Notes: generated by a model from the letters alone, not told the origin. A stretch of 64,000 bases of DNA from Xylaria sp. FL1777 (GCA_022578965.1 MU400517.1:434001-498000); one strand, 5' to 3'. Counted from the stretch's first letter, positions 34,841 through 46,986 are shown. Program-made: numbers and translations.

Positions 34841-35653
34841 TCTAGCCCTTTTCTCATCTCACGCTTAAACTTGCATTTTCTACCTCATGAAAGGGACGTA
34901 GGGAGATAGGAAGAATATGGCGTTTTGTTTGTACTTTACTTCGAAGATATACCCCCAACCTGATGTTGAACGTCGGCGCTTGTACAGTACCCATATACCA
35001 TGCTTCATGAATGAGGAAATATTTTGATTTGTTGCGAGACTAGATAAATATCTGCCAAGTTAGTACAATCTGCGCACTATAGAGCAAGCAATATTCTGTC
35101 GGCTGATATAGGAGGAATCCGCTTACAACGTATGCCAGCTCATCAATTATCATCATAGCCTTAGTTGTGGCTCCCGGAATTCCTACCCTAGGAGGGATAT
35201 AGTCTAGTGGCGCAATTGAGATCGGAACTACATGACACCCTAAGAAGCCAGCTGAGTGTGAACTACTAACCGAGTGATTGAAGTCTACAAACATGGGGAA
35301 TATCGGCCAATGAGATGGTATAAGTCGTTAAAATACTGTAAGCAGCGGGCTGCAACGGCTGTATCCGCGGTCAGGCTGTGGAACGATCAACGGGGTGACT
35401 CCGCCACCACCATCCACACCTTGCATCCCAGCTGAGGCGCTTTTTCAAGAGCCCAACCACCCCGAACAAGGGTTGTCGCCGTAGGATCTCGATACCGTAC
35501 CATAGCAACCCTACCACCGGAGTCCGAGTATCTCGCTACTGCGAATGCTCATGTGAAATGCTCTTTATATATGCTAAGTGTTTTGCCCAAGACTTCCTCT
35601 CTTTTCTCACCTAAAGGTCTGCCCGGCGATAAGTCGGAAGTTATTTGGACACT
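34841..35653. other. gene-free spacer
   Basis: An 0.8-kb interval between the ELMO and GRF genes on the same strand. It holds a 3' flank and a promoter; no other feature was recognised. Confidence 0.5.
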
Positions 35654-36967
35654 ATGCCATCATCACCGTCGCCGTCACCGCCGTCATCGGCGCAACAAGC
35701 ATCTCATGACGCTCCAAATGGTTTATTTCGACAAGGCGTTTGGCTCTGTAAGTATATCGTTGAGTTGGACTGAGAAATAATATTCAGAATTGCATAGATA
35801 GACAGAGCTGATTCTTTGGGTCTAGGCGATTGTGAGCCGCGTCTCCGGGCCACTGTACGGTACATCACAAAGAGCACGTCAAAGCACAAAGGCAAGAGAT
35901 TCTACGGATGCCCCACAAGTGGTAACGAGGGAAACCGGTGCAATATGTTTGTCCTAATTGAGGACGCACAAAGACGAGAGAGAGAGTCCCTCATGAGCAA
36001 CGGCCGCAGCGAGAAGAAGCAGAAGAAGCAGACAACTCTTCCTGACAGCTATACACCACGCAAAGTGAATCAAGACCAGGCAACGCGATCGCCCGTGCGA
36101 GAAGTTATTGACCTGGACGGTGTTAGCGACGGAGCATCACCGGCTAATTCGGCTCCGTCTCCGCAAGACCCCGATATCTACGACACATCGTCCGACGACG
36201 AAGTTGAGGAGGAAGTTGCCCCTCTCACACCATCGCGCACCACAAACCATACCTTGCAGCCAAGCGCGATGGCCAGGACCCCCACTACCCGGGCCTCCGG
36301 CTCCAAGGCGAAGCGCCCATCTGACGAAGAAGACTTCCTCGACGATCTCTCCACGAGCGGCGCGGAAGAGATGGTTGCGGCCGTGGAGAGGTCCAGCAAG
36401 ACCACAACCAAGCAGGGCAAACAACGCGAGGCCCCGGTCACACCCAGCACAGCGCGCACCACCAACGTAGAGAACGGACTGCCGACACCATCACTCACCG
36501 TGGGCAGATCGACAAAGAAGCCGCATTCCAACATCCCAGCGGGCGGCGAGAGCAGCCACAGCGGCGCAACAAAGGCGAAACGCCAGCGTCTAGACGCCAC
36601 GGAAGGCGCCCGACTGTTCGGCACAGACGCCACGATCGGTCCAATGACATCATCCTCACCACCACCACCACCACTGTCATCGCCTCCGCCAACAACGGCA
36701 CCAGCACCGGGCTCAGACGTGACGAGCGAGGTCATGGACCTCCTCAAGGACGAGAACATCGCCCCCGCGACTCGCAACGCGGTCCGGAAGGCGCTGGACA
36801 AATACGTGAACCAGGCCAAGGGGTTCGAGCGCGGGCGGGACGTGTCGCGGAAGGCGGCCAAGGAGGCCGAGGACCGCAGCGCAAGACTGCAGGAGAAAGT
36901 CGACGATCTCGAGCGCGCGAGATCAGAGCTTAGGACTCAGCTTATGGATCTGTGGCATCGTGTTTGA
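35654..36967 (+). CDS. GRF-type zinc-finger protein
   Basis: Exons 35654..35747 and 35826..36967 encode 411 residues. The 78-bp intron (GTAAGT..TAG) falls inside the zinc finger: exon 1 ends in the first Cys codon, giving CDC (Cys32, Cys34), and exon 2 supplies the GKRFYGC and NRC cysteines that finish the GRF finger at about 30-73. Starting at the internal methionine before GDCEP instead would lose the first Cys. GRF fingers bind single-stranded DNA in topoisomerase 3, NEIL3 and APE2 relatives; here the finger stands alone. The middle is disordered, with Ser/Thr-Pro sites, acidic patches and a proline run, and the last 60 residues form a predicted coiled coil (RDVSRKAAKEAEDR onward). Function unknown; a nuclear DNA- or RNA-linked role is likely. 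Confidence 0.85.
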
Positions 36968-37978
36968 TGACTACGGACTCGCGACTACTAGCTACTTGTG
37001 ATGAGGAGCATCGTGGGTCCGGGGATGGGTTATGTGTGTGTTTTCATTTCGGCGCTAGAGGTTCGGTGATAGTGCGCGTTTGAGTTCCATCTGGGGTGGT
37101 TCGTGCTTGTGGGAAGATTTCTAGTGAGATGGATCATGATCTCGGATGAGCAGATAGTTGCGATGTTGCAGCATGATAGATGATGGAAACGAGACGATGT
37201 GTGTGATGATAGATACCCTTTCCCTCCTTTACGCTGAGTTCGCGCTTACTTCACAAAGTTATGAATGAACAACACTTATATAAGATAAACCGTGTGAATC
37301 CTATTCGACTTCTATTCTCAGTTATGCATGGACATGGAAGCCTGGTTCTTCTGCCATCCTTGTCCATTCTCATTATGTTATACACGAAGCCGCATATCTC
37401 GATAAGCTAGATGGCTTGCCGCAGACAGGTAAGTAATGAAGTGCGCATTCATTCTGTTTATCAGTGCGGTACCGCGATGAAGGCATCATCACATATTAGG
37501 TGCTTCCCAGAGAGTACAGTGATAACAAGGGTGAGTGCGTGTAACACCACGCCCGACCATCTACAATAACAGCAGCAGGAGAATCATCTCACATCATATT
37601 CAATCAACATATATCTGTTCGCAGCTCTTTGGAAAACCCTTGCGCCTCGATACTCATCTTCAACATACACAACATACAAGACACCTAGCATGGCCCTCAC
37701 TCACAATCTGACGCCCACTCTAATCTCTGAGGCATCTTGCCGAAAACTCCAACAAATAGCAACTTAGGGATAGGGAAAGACACATAATTCAAGCCCAGCT
37801 ACCGCATTTCGTCTCCCCATCACATGAACAGTACAGCGCCCCGCAACGCCAGATCACGATCTCCTTCAAGATGAAAAAAGAACAGCAGCGGTGTACGATT
37901 CCAAGTTCGACTACTCCACCATTACATGTCGCTATCCATCCCGTAAAGTAAGCTCGGGGGAATGACAAGAAATTGGCG
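36968..37978. other. convergent spacer
   Basis: A 1.0-kb interval between the 3' ends of the GRF gene (+) and the protease-RRM gene (-). No gene or repeat was recognised. Confidence 0.5.
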
Positions 37979-40898
37979 TTAAAAGAGATTCGCCACCTTG
38001 ACGTTCCAGCTTACATCCGCATTTTCGCTATTCCGAAAAGTCGAATTAGTTTGGACGGATAATATACCCGATGAATCCTCCACTAGTTGGCGATCCGTGT
38101 AGTAAACTCGAATTCCCCCATTCACGCCCTTTCGAAGTGACCGGCCGTAGAGTTGGAACAACGCTCTCGTAGCAAACGAGGCATCCTGGAATTGGACAAG
38201 ACATATGGGGCCATTCTGCTCCGTACGAAAATACATGCGCTTGTACCCTTCTTGTCTGGTAATCATGGGTCTTAGTTCCTCTTCGGACGTGTTGATTGGC
38301 AGATTTGCGATATTTAGGGTATCACACAGAGATTCAAATCCCCCCGACGTTCCCGCCCGAATAGCCATAGATCTTCTATATCTGGCTAACGCGGAATTGC
38401 TAATCGAGTCCCTGGCGCTCCGAAGAAGGGAGGCTGCAGGAGAAAGACCGTTTTCGCGAACAGAAATGACCAAATCCTCCAAAGAGTAGTGTGCTAATAT
38501 ATCATCGTCCTCTATAATCCCTACGGGGACTCCGACCTGAGAATACTTCCTATGAAAACCCCATCTTGCGGCCTGGGCTTTAATTTTATCTCGAAATTTT
38601 AGAACAACAAAACACGATGTGAAATCTCCACGGGGACTAAGAGCAGGTAGCAAAATTGCGCTATCCCAGTTATATCCCTCATTCCACAATTTCTTGAGAT
38701 CGGATTCTGAGAAATTCTGTGGTAATCCCCAAATAATCATCGTCGAAGAAGATATCGACAAAGTCTGGGGGGCGTTGCTATCAGAAACAGACAATTCGAG
38801 CTTTATTTTCGACCCATCATGTTTTTCTTTGACTCTGCCGGTAACAGGTGGGAGGCTGACAGATAATAATGGTGGAAAAGCAGACATAATATCTCTGAAT
38901 AATCTCTGGGCTGGAATCATATGCGCAATTGGCTCTTGGTTGTAGCTTGCAATGACAATCCCCTGTAAAGAACTACCTGAAACGACCCAGGAACCGGATG
39001 TTCCAGGTGCTAGATGAAAGTTTAGTATACCTAGCGGGTAGAGAAGGAGCAATGCATCTGCGAGAGACTGTCTACAACGTACCTAAAGACTCGTCAAGAA
39101 GCAGTCTTATCGTAGTGAATTCCACCCCAGCCAGCCAAATATGGCTTATGCCCGGCAACATTTTCCCCCGTGCGAAGGTGTTATGGCCGAGAAGAACAAT
39201 AATCTCCAGGCATAATGGGTCGGGATGGTATTCCATATATTGCGTTGTTACCATATGCTTGACAGACTTGTACTCGTACGAGTTATTGAGCTTCTGGAAG
39301 GGATCACGTCCGAGCTCGAATAGTGCAAAGTCGTGCGCTCGTACGTTGGTACCGAAGGTCCAAGTTTGATTCAAGTCGGGTAAGGCCGCTCGAAGGAAGT
39401 CAATTATAATAACTTCTGGGACGATGTTCCAGTGTGTGACGCTGCTTGCTTTGGGAGCGCTCGGCGGTTCTGGATCGAGTTGGTCTGTATCACCCCCTGA
39501 AATCATTGATTCACCATCCCCCTCCGAATCTGTCCCCACATCTGTGTCTGGATCCGAGATGTCCCTCGAGTCGCTAACGTCTTCTTCTCTTATACAACAT
39601 ATTCCTGCAGACACGAGCATATCAAGAATTCCGTGAGCGGTCGAAGTTGCGCAGATCACCTCGTGATCGAGTAGGAGGAGTCCCCCTACCCTAGAAATAC
39701 ACTGATCTATTATGCGCCCATCCTTCGTGATGGTCGCGCATGTAACCAGTCCACAAGCCGAATTACTTTTTCCAGCTTCTTCGATGTGTAGGTGGAGTCG
39801 ATGTGAGTTCGCAAAGCAAATGCCTCCACTAAGGTCAAGATTGCCAACCCTCTCTCTTCGCTTGTTGAAGGTCAGGCCTTCTACAACTTCAATGGGTTTA
39901 TCTAACCAGCTTAAATGAGGTTGACGAAGCGCCTCTTTGACTAGCGTCTTGTAAAGCCCACTTGCACAAATAACCCATATTGTCGGAAGGAGTTCTAGGT
40001 CTTCTTCGTTCGCACTAATATTTCCTGAGAGACGTGATTCGATGGCGAAAGCTTGACCTGTCAAAGCAATATGGTGCTTCTTCATCAAACGTTTGTTTTT
40101 TTTCTCCTGGGACGCCTTCTGAATATGATTATTGAGATCTCTCTGTAGCCGTACGACGAGAAACCTGTCGCGGCCACATTGGGGTTCTTCTGGCCAAATA
40201 GTGGAGGAATAGTACAGTCCTGCTTTGTCACTACAACTTCTTAACTTATATTTTTTCGAGTCGCTCGATCCTAATTTAGTCCGTATTGGAAAGGTTTGTT
40301 GAGTTAAGGGTGTACTATCGGTTGAAGAGTGCGAGACTTCTATGGGGGGTTCTGGTGAGAGTTGGGTATCTCTTGAAGCCACGCCGCATGCCACTAGCTC
40401 ACCGCCATTATCATTGTAAATAGGGGCCGGAATATTCGATGCAGCAGCACTCGGGAGGCTAGGGCTGCCGCTGTTGCTCGCGGTAGTCTGCCCATGTTGT
40501 AGGGGGGTATGCCCCACTTCGCTGAAATTAGCCTTGTTATCTGAATTCTCACTGCTCGTCGACTCGTTAGACGGAAGGCTACTACTCGAGTTGATACTGT
40601 CGACTGGCTCCGTGAAGTTTGCCACTTCAGTTAGCTCGGATGCGAGGTTTGCTAGCGGTACGGGCACAGTAGATAAAGCCTCTGTGCGGGGCCAGCTTAG
40701 GGACCGTAACTTTTTGCAAGTCTTAGGATTAGTAATAAAATTAGGTTTGGTGGGAGATTTTTTTATTTCTGGTAAGGATTCGCATTGAATAGTCTGCTGG
40801 ATGCCTGAGCCTTGGTGTGGTGCATTGGCAGAAAGCTCGACGTGATGAATATTGCTCGGAAGAGACTGGGAAATGTTCAATAGGCTGTTTTGCGCCAT
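37979..40898 (-). CDS. trypsin-like serine protease fused to Whi3-like RNA-binding domains
   Basis: Exons complement(37979..39030, 39083..40898) encode 955 residues. The 52-bp intron (GTACGT..TAG) splits a Gly codon; splicing joins two long frames exactly at LLLDESLG|ILNFHLAPGTSGSW. Residues 1-230 are Ser/Pro-rich and disordered. A chymotrypsin-fold protease-like domain at about 390-650 carries His422 (TSTAHG), Asp523 (DFALFEL) and Ser617 (PGTSGSW), in the correct order. Two RRM-like domains follow: a diverged one at about 702-778 (IIWGLPQNFSESDL) and one closely resembling the Whi3 RRM at about 842-916 (LPINTSEEEL, YKRMYFRTEQNGP, FATRALFQLYGR). Whi3 proteins bind mRNAs in fungi. The canonical Asp before SG is Thr here. 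No signal peptide. It is divergently paired with the membrane-protein gene at 41238, 339 bp away. The GTG-led upstream extension is excluded; the ATG is used. Confidence 0.8.
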
Positions 40899-41237
40899 GA
40901 TATCCAATTTAAAACAATAGGTCACCCCTTGAATGCTGTAGTAGAAAGCAATTACTCTGATTGCGAGAAAGAAGTTATGTCAATACATGTTTCTGGGGCG
41001 GGATAAAGAAAGACATAGAATTGAGGAGAACAGTAAAAGTAGGATGGTATTAGAGTCGTACCAAAGTCAGCCACAAGGCAACCCACGAGGTGTTTAAATG
41101 ATAATTGGTTCTCGGCGGTCCGAGATATGTAGGCTTTAGGGGCTACCTACGTACTTGGTGGCTGAGAGCGGAAACTCCAGTTGAGTAAGTTTATCGAGTG
41201 ACATATTTTCACGTAACTACGATTTTTCTGGCCAGGT
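40899..41237. promoter_or_regulatory. shared divergent promoter region
   Basis: A 339-bp spacer between two start codons in opposite orientation (protease-RRM gene and membrane-protein gene). Such a short spacer may serve both. No specific regulator motif was recognised. Confidence 0.45.
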
Positions 41238-42320
41238 ATGAGTGAACCTGGTAGCCTCAAGGAGTATCTGGATGATGTCTCCGTCGGTATTCTTTGCCAA
41301 GTTTGGCCGGCCCTACAGGGCCGACGCCTGCACCGAGATCATTACAGCAATTTACTTACTCATCTGAAGCGGGAGTTCTCTATCCTAGTCCGCTCGTCGC
41401 AACCTATCAAAGACTCCGACTTTCGGCATCTAAACCTCCTGAAAAGCAATATGGACAAGCCCCTGAGCGTGATTTGTGATATTCTTAGTGAAGAGCTGGG
41501 GCAGATGCGGAGCCAGGAGGTTTTCCGTCTTACCCAATTCTTGACAAGAGCCTGGCTCACTATTGAGCTTGATATATCTAATTACTCAAGCCCATCAGCA
41601 CCCGAAGTTTTAGGGGGGAACGGGGTAGCAACGTTGCAGAAAATAATCGAATGCCGGTTCCAGGACCTCATTCCATATGAAAATGCAACAGTATCTCTGT
41701 CTAAGGGTACCCTGGGCCGTCTCACAATGAGATACCTAACCGATAAATACGGATGGAGCGTTAGCTGGACAAGCGACTTGACAGAACATCTCGCAGTGAA
41801 TCCAAGGACGAAAATCGTCAAAATATACGAGCATAAAATCTGTCTCCTGCATCATTTCGAGTTTGATCATGGATGTCCCATCCCGCAGGAAGCCATAAAA
41901 GAGGCACTCGACACCTTAAACCTCCTCTTTCCTTCAGAAGATGTTCCCACTCAGAGGTATCTAGAAGAAGAAGGAAAACCTTTTCATCTGCTTGGGTCCT
42001 GCAACCGTGAGGATTATCGCGACCTCGCCCACTATCGTTATTGGCATAAAGGACTCGCTCGACTGCTGAGCGTTATAGAAGAGGAGCCTCCAGGCCTAAA
42101 GCAATTCATGTTTGACAGAGAACGTAATAACTTAAGAGACGTCACAACATTTTGGTTGGCCGCCGTTGTCATTATCTTTCTTACACTCGGTTTTGGTATC
42201 ATCTCGACTGTCTTCACGGTCAAGGCGTATCAAGTGGCTCTTATGCAGTATAAGCTCGAGCTCGCTCAGGCTTGCTCCATGCCAGGAGCAAACTTGTCTT
42301 TGTCGCAATATTGCGAATAA
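41238..42320 (+). CDS. one-pass membrane protein of a fungal family of unknown function
   Basis: A single exon encodes 360 residues. Residues 1-295 are soluble. One long hydrophobic helix lies at about 300-327 (TTFWLAAVVIIFLTLGFGIIS), preceded by an Arg/Asp-rich stretch and followed by a short polar tail. The region LGSCNREDYRDLAHYRYWHKGL next to the helix resembles a sequence seen in a large, poorly characterised family of Pezizomycotina proteins with a C-terminal TM segment; I cannot assign a function. No signal peptide is evident, so an N-in, C-anchored arrangement is likely. It is divergent from the protease-RRM gene, which makes a shared regulation or function worth testing. The start is the first ATG. 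Confidence 0.75.
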   Translation: MSEPGSLKEYLDDVSVGILCQVWPALQGRRLHRDHYSNLLTHLKREFSILVRSSQPIKDSDFRHLNLLKSNMDKPLSVICDILSEELGQMRSQEVFRLTQFLTRAWLTIELDISNYSSPSAPEVLGGNGVATLQKIIECRFQDLIPYENATVSLSKGTLGRLTMRYLTDKYGWSVSWTSDLTEHLAVNPRTKIVKIYEHKICLLHHFEFDHGCPIPQEAIKEALDTLNLLFPSEDVPTQRYLEEEGKPFHLLGSCNREDYRDLAHYRYWHKGLARLLSVIEEEPPGLKQFMFDRERNNLRDVTTFWLAAVVIIFLTLGFGIISTVFTVKAYQVALMQYKLELAQACSMPGANLSLSQYCE

Positions 42321-43198
42321 TGCCAACATCTACCAATGTTGATCGGAGTCTGGCATGCTCTGGATGACTACAGCGGCAGTTTATAGGTTGGCCTCGGCAC
42401 TTGAGCGGACATTGAGTATATCGGCCGTTGTTAAATCGGCTTGAATGACGAGTGTGACAGAATTGTCTTGTCAGCTGAAACCGTAACGAGCAATGTGATT
42501 TCAAAATAAGGAGAAGTCAACTAGAAAATATTGTCAATTGAGGTAAAAGGTGCTTCTCAGACGGGTTCAAAGCAACTGCGTGTATCTAGGGAGATCATTG
42601 ATGCTGATGGGAATGTTGGTGGGAACAGACAAGAGGAGGAAAGGAGCCAACGCCAACGAGTGAGAGGTCTCTTCATAAGCACTATCCATTGTACCTGCCC
42701 TTCTCCTTTCTAATGAAGAAATTCACAACTACCTGGGTACCTTCCTGACGTATATACCTACCTAGGTACTAAAATACCTCCCCTATAGATTATTGATACT
42801 TACCTGGAATGATATAACAACAGTTGCTAAATGGAAACCATTACACCCAAGCACGTACTAGCTGTCGCCATCCCGAAAACACGTCGGGTTCTTTCTTTTT
42901 TCCTGTTTTTACAAATTATCATGTATTTTGTTAATCAGTACTACAGATACTCGAGACAAAGATTTCTGCGAGGAAAGGAGAAGAGTGAGCACAGGACAAC
43001 GCCGAAAAAATTCATAACAATCCTCTCAAGACTCCGGCAACATGATAATGGCTCCTCACCAAATTCTCCAGTGAACATCAAAGTGCACTAAACAGATTCC
43101 TCCCTCGAGCCACGAACGAGGGCATGTAACTCCAACATGGCAACATAGGTTATACTGCCTTCACTTTCCTGGGGCACCTCTATCGCATGGGCAAGTAT
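42321..43198. other. intergenic region
   Basis: An 0.88-kb interval with one possible small gene (separate entry) and a TACCTACCTAGGTAC motif at 42755-42770. Otherwise nothing recognised. Confidence 0.45.
42831..43091 (+). CDS. possible small membrane protein, 86 residues
   Basis: An ATG-led frame of 86 codons with a hydrophobic stretch at about 20-36 (VLSFFLFLQIIMYFV) and a basic tail. No family was recognised and no splice partner is obvious. It may be a small hypothetical gene or chance. Confidence 0.2.
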   Translation: METITPKHVLAVAIPKTRRVLSFFLFLQIIMYFVNQYYRYSRQRFLRGKEKSEHRTTPKKFITILSRLRQHDNGSSPNSPVNIKVH

Positions 43199-43999
43199 TT
43201 AGTAAACCAGGTGCGCACCATCACCCCAGATGCCTAGCACGGCTATTGCGAGGCCTAAGCCCGCCACAGTAGTCTGCACAAGCTGATTCCGGACGAAGAA
43301 GTCGACCTCGCTGCGGACCTCCTCTCCGTTGATCTCTTCCTCCGAGATGTCCTCACCACTAGCGCTGCCGTTGCTCTCCTCGGTCTGTGAGTCACTGAGA
43401 ACCTCGTAGCTGGCTTCCATACGTCGCGCAGCGGCTTTTTCTCTGCGAGCTTGGGCATGAGCGGATCGTCGCTGGGGGGCGGAGGAGCTCGAGGGTGGTT
43501 GTCCGAAGATGGAAGGGGTCACGTAGTCGCTTAGGCGGGTGCCGAGGCAGAAGAGCGATGTGTAGAGTAGGTATGGATGCCTATAGCCTGTAGGCGAAAG
43601 CGCAAAGGCAAGGAAGAAAGCCGAGCCCGAGATGCTCGACAGGACAGTGAGGTGAGTGGTCGCTGTTGACGCTAACGATCGAAACGTCTTGGCTGCCGTG
43701 GAGGCGGACGGGAGCTCGAGTATAGACGGGATCGTGAGATTAGAGAGGGTATATGAAGTTCCCTAGTTCAGCCTGTTAGCTCTAGCAAACCCATTGGCCC
43801 ACGGGAATGATGATGGAGCGGCTTTTCATGTTGGACAAGATAGCTCATCAGGCCGATTTGGTGACAAGCTCGAAGCTTGGGCGCGGGGTTTCGGCGGGCG
43901 ACGAGGGGTATTATGGTGAAGAGCGGAGAGACTTACGGTCAGGAGACCGAGAGACACGGTCCCGACGAACTTGAGGACGGTCACCTTCTTTGATGCCAT
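43199..43999 (-). CDS. ATG33: Atg33-like mitochondrial outer-membrane protein
   Basis: Exons complement(43199..43762, 43937..43999) encode 208 residues; the 174-bp intron (GTAAGT..TAG) follows codon 21. The protein has hydrophobic segments at about 8-30, 56-80 and at the C-terminus (VAGLGLAIAVLGIWG), and the RHPYLLYT motif shared with yeast Atg33, a mitochondrial outer-membrane protein needed for mitophagy. A polar, charged loop (QAQARREKAAARR through acidic residues) separates the membrane parts. The similarity is limited to this motif and the topology, so the name is tentative. The start is the ATG after a TTG-led extension. Confidence 0.6.
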
Positions 44000-45559
44000 G
44001 GTGTCCAGCAAGCTAACAAACAAGCCAGGGCGATGTTTGGTGTTTTCAGAGTTGGGAGAAGCTGGTGCACAGAGATGGGAATCGCATGAGAGAGGTGATG
44101 GAGGTGGTGTGAGAGATAAGGCAAGACATGGCTGGTATGACGCTGGCGCCCGAGCTTATCCCATATTAGGCTGGTGTCCGCCACAGACGGTCCTAAATAG
44201 TGGGCTCACTGGGCTGTTTACCTTCGGTGGGTAGGGCAAGTGGAGCTTGGATTAGCGGAAGGGCTAGGGGAAGCAGTCCCAGCGTTGGTCATAGCACTTG
44301 CGGGGTATATTATTGGCCACTTGCATATGTCTCCTACTGCGTAGGTTAGTGACTGGACATGCTGGAACTTACGTTTTTCTCTGGTCACTCTGCTGGATTT
44401 TTTGGTATGGTGGTACATGCGTTGTACCTAACTGTTCGAGTAATATAGTAGCTACATGTAGCAACTACCTATTAGGTAGCCAAAGGGGTCGAAGTAATAT
44501 AGCTGCAATTGCTGTCTTTTTCTATACATTTCGAACGGCCTTTCTTTTTTTAACCTAACAGTCTTGTAACATCGTTTTATTCTTGAACATTGCTGTTAAA
44601 ACAACAGCGTAAAGCTTGAAAAGGTTAGAACTGAAATCTTTTGGCCGTGCAATGTTGGAATAGCCATTCCGGACCAAAAATACAACACTTACGTAGTACA
44701 CCATTCATGTAACAGAGTGTCCTAAAACGGGGTCCTCCCCTATAGGTATGTAAAAGCAATTACGAATCAAACAACTTTACCTAGGTACTTACCAAGGTAG
44801 CAAGTATGGAGGGAATCAAGAAGAGAAAGAGAAAGAGACAACTAACAGGAACCCGACCTCCTTTTATTTAGTAAGAAATTCTACTTATAGTATACCCTCC
44901 TAGTAAATACCCACCTAGATATGCAGTGCCTATTTTGACCCAACAATAAATACCTCCAGTAGCCATGCTCTTGTCACCACATTACATTTAACTTAGAACC
45001 TGAGGCAATCGAACTTTATATGGTTTACTGACCAACTCATTACAATACACTCGCTTCATCTTCAAATACCTAGTAGAGGTACATATATCTTTAGGTAATA
45101 ACCGATCCAAGTGTAGGCAGCTACGGCCTAGCCTATGTATATATATGGTACCTACCGGTAGCTACAGTGCTAGGACACTAGGTCCACTCCATCCCATCTA
45201 CAACAACAATAGGTACATTCACACAATGGCAAAGCCTGACACCAAGGGAGCCGAGCTCAACAAAGTGGGTCGGCCGAGGTATAATCTGATCGCATTCGCT
45301 TCCGAATAAGCAGGCTAGCTTGACCGATTTCTCATCCAAACTCCGGGGAAATATAGATTATTCTATCCGTTCGTAGCTTTATATTTGCTTGTCTACCCTT
45401 CTGCTTCAATTTCAGTTTTCTTTTTTTTCGGTTTGTATGTAATAGCGTTCTAGAACATAACCTCAAACAAGATATACACCACCTGTCTTGCTTCAAGTTG
45501 TACACAGTGGGTCAGTCGGTCACTCAAGCCATTTAAACACAAGCGAAGCACAGGTCAGC
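44000..45559. other. divergent intergenic region
   Basis: A 1.56-kb AT-rich spacer between the Atg33-like gene (-) and SPS19 (+). It carries TACCTAGGTACTTACC at 44778-44794 and related CTACC motifs near 45110-45170. No gene is supported. Confidence 0.5.
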
Positions 45560-46714
45560 ATGCCGATTCCGAGGTCCGATTATCTGAGTAATGTCTGGAA
45601 GGATGGCATATTCGGTCAGTCAACAATATTCGGCCACGTAAAGGCGTAAAAACGCTCCCCTTTCCTCACTAACGCCTAGTGCGAATGCAGAGGGTCGTGT
45701 CGTGTTCGTGACAGGCGGTGCTGGCACCATCTGTAGCGCCCAGACGAGGGCCATGGTCTACCTTGGCGCCAACGCCTGTATCATTGGCCGCAACGTCGAG
45801 AAGACCGAATCTGTGGCCGCTGATATCGCCACGGCACGGAAAGGGGCTAAGGTTCTGGGGATCGGTGGCTGTGATGTTCGGGATGTACGCAAAGCCCTCT
45901 CTTTTGAAGTATTTTGAAAATGACGACTGACATGATTTCATCTAGCCCGACAGCCTGAAGAATGCTGCTGAACGATGTGTTAAGGAGTTGGGTGCAATTG
46001 ACTTCGTCATGTATGTACCCGGCTTTCGCTTCGCAATCGTGTCGCAGCTTCAGCCAATTAAGCTAATTTGATCTTAGTGCTGGAGCCGCAGGCAACTTTG
46101 TTGCACCTATTATGGGTCTCTCTTCCAATGGCTTTAAGACAGTCATGGAAATTGACGTCCTGGGCACGTATAACACCGTGAAGGCGACGATACCATACCT
46201 CATTGAGTCGGCCAAGCGAAACCCTAACCCAGGTAACGGTCTCACTGGCGGCCGGATCATTTATGTCTCGGCCACGTTCCACTACGCCGGGATGCCTATG
46301 CAGGCCCATGTGGCGGCCGCCAAATCTTCCGTGGACTCCATCAGCACCTCCGTGGCTCTGGAATTTGGTCCCTATGGAGTCACGTCTAACGTGATTGCTC
46401 CTGGTGGCATAGAAGGAACCGAGGGAATGGATCGCCTTAGCAGCACTAAGCTTGACTACAAAGAGACGGCCAAGCATATTCCATCTGGCCGATGGGGCAC
46501 AATCCGTGATGTTGCCGATGCCACGGTGTACCTCTTCAGCGACGCGGGTAACTACGTCAATGGCGACGTCCTCGTCGTAGACGGAGCTGACTGGAGGAAC
46601 AAGGGGATGGGGGTAGGGCGGGACCCTGGTATGCAATATCCCGATTTCTTGTTGAACTGGGATAAATTCTCCGAATACGTGAAGAGTGGCCGGAAGGAGA
46701 AGCCCAAGCTATGA
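45560..46714 (+). CDS. SPS19: peroxisomal 2,4-dienoyl-CoA reductase (SDR)
   Basis: Four exons, 45560..45614, 45691..45884, 45946..46010 and 46078..46714, encode 316 residues. The enzyme reduces 2,4-dienoyl-CoA with NADPH during beta-oxidation of unsaturated fatty acids in peroxisomes. Family marks: SDYLSNVWKDGIF at the N-terminus, the cofactor motif TGGAGTIC, GRNVEKTE, and a conserved APGGIEGTEG loop. The C-terminus ends in PKL, a PTS1-like peroxisomal signal. In intron 1 the nearest AG (after CCTAG) would break the frame; the next AG (GAATGCAG) gives GIF-EGRVVF, which fits homologues. All other junctions keep frame. Length is typical. Confidence 0.9.
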
Positions 46715-46986
46715 GCCAATCCCGTGCCATACCCCCCCGAAATCAGCACTATATATCCAACTTAATAAAGAGCCGAAATCAGTTTGTATGTATTGGAAAG
46801 AATTCTACATATATGGATATCAATGGTAGGAAGTTTAATCTACTCTATACTAGTAGCGGCTGTGCTTATTGAGACAATGTGGCCAACGACTAACTTCATG
46901 ATCTTATGTCTCTTCCTGTCTCAGCACTGAGTCTCATTCCACTTTCTAATCTTCTACAACAAGACCTTATACACGTTTGCCTTCTA

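Noticed and set aside
36137..36861. 95- and 227-codon minus-strand frames
   Set aside because: Antisense shadows of the disordered part of the GRF zinc-finger gene.
38998..39369. 123-codon plus-strand frame across the intron of the protease-RRM gene
   Set aside because: Antisense shadow of the exon junction region without features.
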